From contig NC_090172.1 in NCBI RefSeq assembly GCF_024679245.1, forward strand, positions 9,749,733 through 9,813,732: 64,000 nt of DNA, given 5' to 3'. Below the pieces are notes generated by a model. The model did no database searches and had not been told where the DNA came from. It was given only the letters and a program-made list of their open reading frames with translations. The position numbers and the translations under genes were made by a program. This DNA comes from Pseudorasbora parva (lineage: Eukaryota; Chordata; Actinopteri; Cypriniformes; Gobionidae). The stretch's first letter is position 1. Each line of letters begins with the position of its first letter. Below, piece after piece: positions 50,601 through 53,600 of this stretch.

Positions 50601-53600
50601 TCCAAGGAAAGTAGCTAAAGCCTGCCCAAAAAGTCGCTAAATGTCGCTAGATGATGTCATGCGTCAATTAGCATATCCGTGACGTCATCACGCCATCCTT
50701 GCGTTTAGCCTGCCTAACGTGTTTTCTCTCCTAATCCATGCTCATGTACTGTATTTTAAAATAATATAATAAAGCCGACTGTCCAATAAATGTTTTCATT
50801 TCCTATACCTTTTTGTCATACAATAGGAGTATGATATAGTGAATTACAAAAATTGTATATGTGTACAATCTGAATGAGAAAGTGGATGAAATAAAGCTCT
50901 GTGATAGTGAGTAATATAAGTGATAAGCACAAGAGAAGAATGGAACTCATCATAACTAATTTCTTTACATATAAAACAAAAGAAGTAGATAACATTAAGT
51001 GAGAAATCCTTGGACCAAATGGGAACAAGATTTAGCCATTTCCCTCAACACGGACCTCTGGAAGGAAATCTGTAACAATACATTTTCAATGACCCACAAC
51101 ACAAACCTCCAACTCATACAGTTTAAGATTATTCACAGAACTCACATCACCGAAAGAAAGAAGTTTAAAATGGGCTTGAGGGACACAGATATTTGTTCAC
51201 AGTGCACATTGGGGAGCACAGATGACTATTTTCATGCCACATGGACCTGCCAACCAGTTCACTCATTTTGGATATTAGTGACTACAAAACTCTCCATTAT
51301 CATGGGCTGCAGAATCCCTCCATCTCCATCACTCTGTTTACTCAATCACAGCTTAGAAATCAATAATCTCCCAGTCAAATATAAAAAACCACTCCTCATT
51401 TCACTAACTATCGCCAAGAAAGTAATTCTGCTAAATTGGAAATCAAAAAATTGTATACATATCAATTACTGGACCAACCTTCTTACAGAATATATCACAT
51501 TAGAAAAAATAACCTACACTAACAAAAATATTATATCTACATTTATTGATACTTGGAAACCATTCCTAACTCATCTTCACATAAATCACTTGGAAACTGA
51601 CCCACGCACTCTCCCAACCACATGTTCACAAACTTATAATAAATAATCTATTATTGTATTACTATTGAATATGCTATTATTATTTGAATATAATTATTGA
51701 GTATCATTGAATGAATACATTACTCTACAATTATTTATTGATAAGATCTATATATGTAAAATCTATATATTACTATTCTACTTTTGTTTGTGATGATGGT
51801 AGTAGGGATGGTGGTATTGGTATTGACGTTATACATTTATCTGTCATATCTCCTTTGCTTAGTCTAAATAAATAACATTTCAGAAAACATATATAAATAT
51901 TTACTATTTGTATACCCTTTGTAAAATGGTCTGGGTCAGGCCTGTCCTAGATACTGTCAGTGGGTACAGCTAGCACATCCTGTAGGCATGGTCATCACAG
52001 ACTTAGCGATTGGGTTGGCTGGTCCCTCCTTCTTAGTGTCTTTGCCCCAATCCCTCCTCTCATGTAAAATTACATTTGATTGCTATCTGGGTTGGATATG
52101 GTGGCTCTAGCTGGGAAGCTAACTAGTGCACACTGCGTTCCAAAGCCACAGATAATAATAATAATCATAATAATTTAAAAATAATAATAATAAAAAGCTG
52201 CTGAGGGTTACCCAAACATATCTTCTGTTCTGACAGGTCACAACCAGACTAAGAGAGCTTGGTTTGGCGGTGCCTGTTGTGGTGCCCCAGCATACTTGGT
52301 GGAGGAAAACACAGCAATACATGAGAGGGTTAACTGCTGGGTTTGGGAGTCACTGGCGAGGAGGAAAGGGGCTGGGGGATGAGGAATGGAGAGAGGGGAC
52401 CATGTCTATCTTAGGGATGTCTGTTGGTTTTGCTCACTGGCAATTGTGGAGTCGTTCCCAGATCTATAAAATAAAATTAAATAGTGTATATCTACAATAA
52501 CGTTACTGGCTATTCTGTTATTATTCTTATCATTATTCTTCTTATTCTTATTATTATTAATAATATTACTGTTATTATATATTACTAGTACTACCACTAC
52601 TGCTATTATTATAATCATGAATACTACTATACTTATACTTGTCATCACTACCTCTATCACAACAACTACAACAACTAATACTACAACTATTATTATTATT
52701 ACTAATACTATTATCGTTATTATAATTCACAGATGATACAGCTACTATTACGATTGTTAACATGAATACTATTGCTATTACTACCACCTCTGCTACTATT
52801 ATTTTTGTTGTTATATTTATTATTATGATGACTACTGCTACTAAAACTCTATTATTACTATTTTCTTACCCCCCCTTTTTTTCTCTTTCTTTTTCTCTTT
52901 TTTTTCTCCTCTCTTTCTCCTCTTCTGTAAGTGTATGTATATCATTGATCCCCTACCTTGTAAAAGTTATTATTTTGTAAATTTGCAATTTTGCTCAGTA
53001 AAAAAATAAATAAAATAAAAAATTGAGAAATCCGTGACAACCCTCTGTACTCATGTGTAGTTTGCTCATTCACGTCTATCAGCTGCTGTCTGTGTACGTT
53101 CACCAGCATGCATGCAGCTCCTCTCAGCCATTCACTGACCAGGGCAGACGCAGAGAGAGGTGTGTGTGACGGCAGAGGGGGAAAAAAAGACATCGCGCTC
53201 ACAGGACAGTACTAGCGACATTTGTAAACTAAAGTAGCTGACGTTTTTCCAAAAAGTTGCTAGATTTGCCGCTAGTCGTTTTTGTGGAAAAAAAAGTCGC
53301 TAGAGGGGTCTGAAAAGCGACAAAGTCGCTAAATTCGCAACACTGAATGACGTCACTAGAACAGTTTGTTGACTAACCGTCCGCCAACAAGACTAGGCAA
53401 AATAGGGGGCGTGGTCTTGTTGCTCTCCCACGTGGAGAAGAGCGTGCATTCAGCGCTTGCATCTCCTCGTTATGGTAAGAGGCGGGACCTTTCCGGGCAA
53501 AGTGCGCTAAGCTGCTGTCCAATCACAACATGGGAAGCGCTGGCCCAATCAGAACTCGTTACGTATTTCTGAAGGAGGGACTTCATAGAACAAGGAAATC

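Larger units (their letters stand above)
50583..53345. mobile_element. hAT-like non-autonomous element carrying an L1 fragment
   Basis: The ends 'cagtgttgccaac' and 'tcgcaacactg' are inverted. 8-bp flanking duplications, aatgatgt (50575-50582) and aatgacgt (53346-53353), differ by one base; 8 bp is the hAT length. Subterminal 'aaaagtcgctaaatgtcgct' and 'agcgacaaagtcgctaaatt' repeats resemble binding sites. Without the L1 insert it is about 750 bp and has no transposase. Confidence 0.75.
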
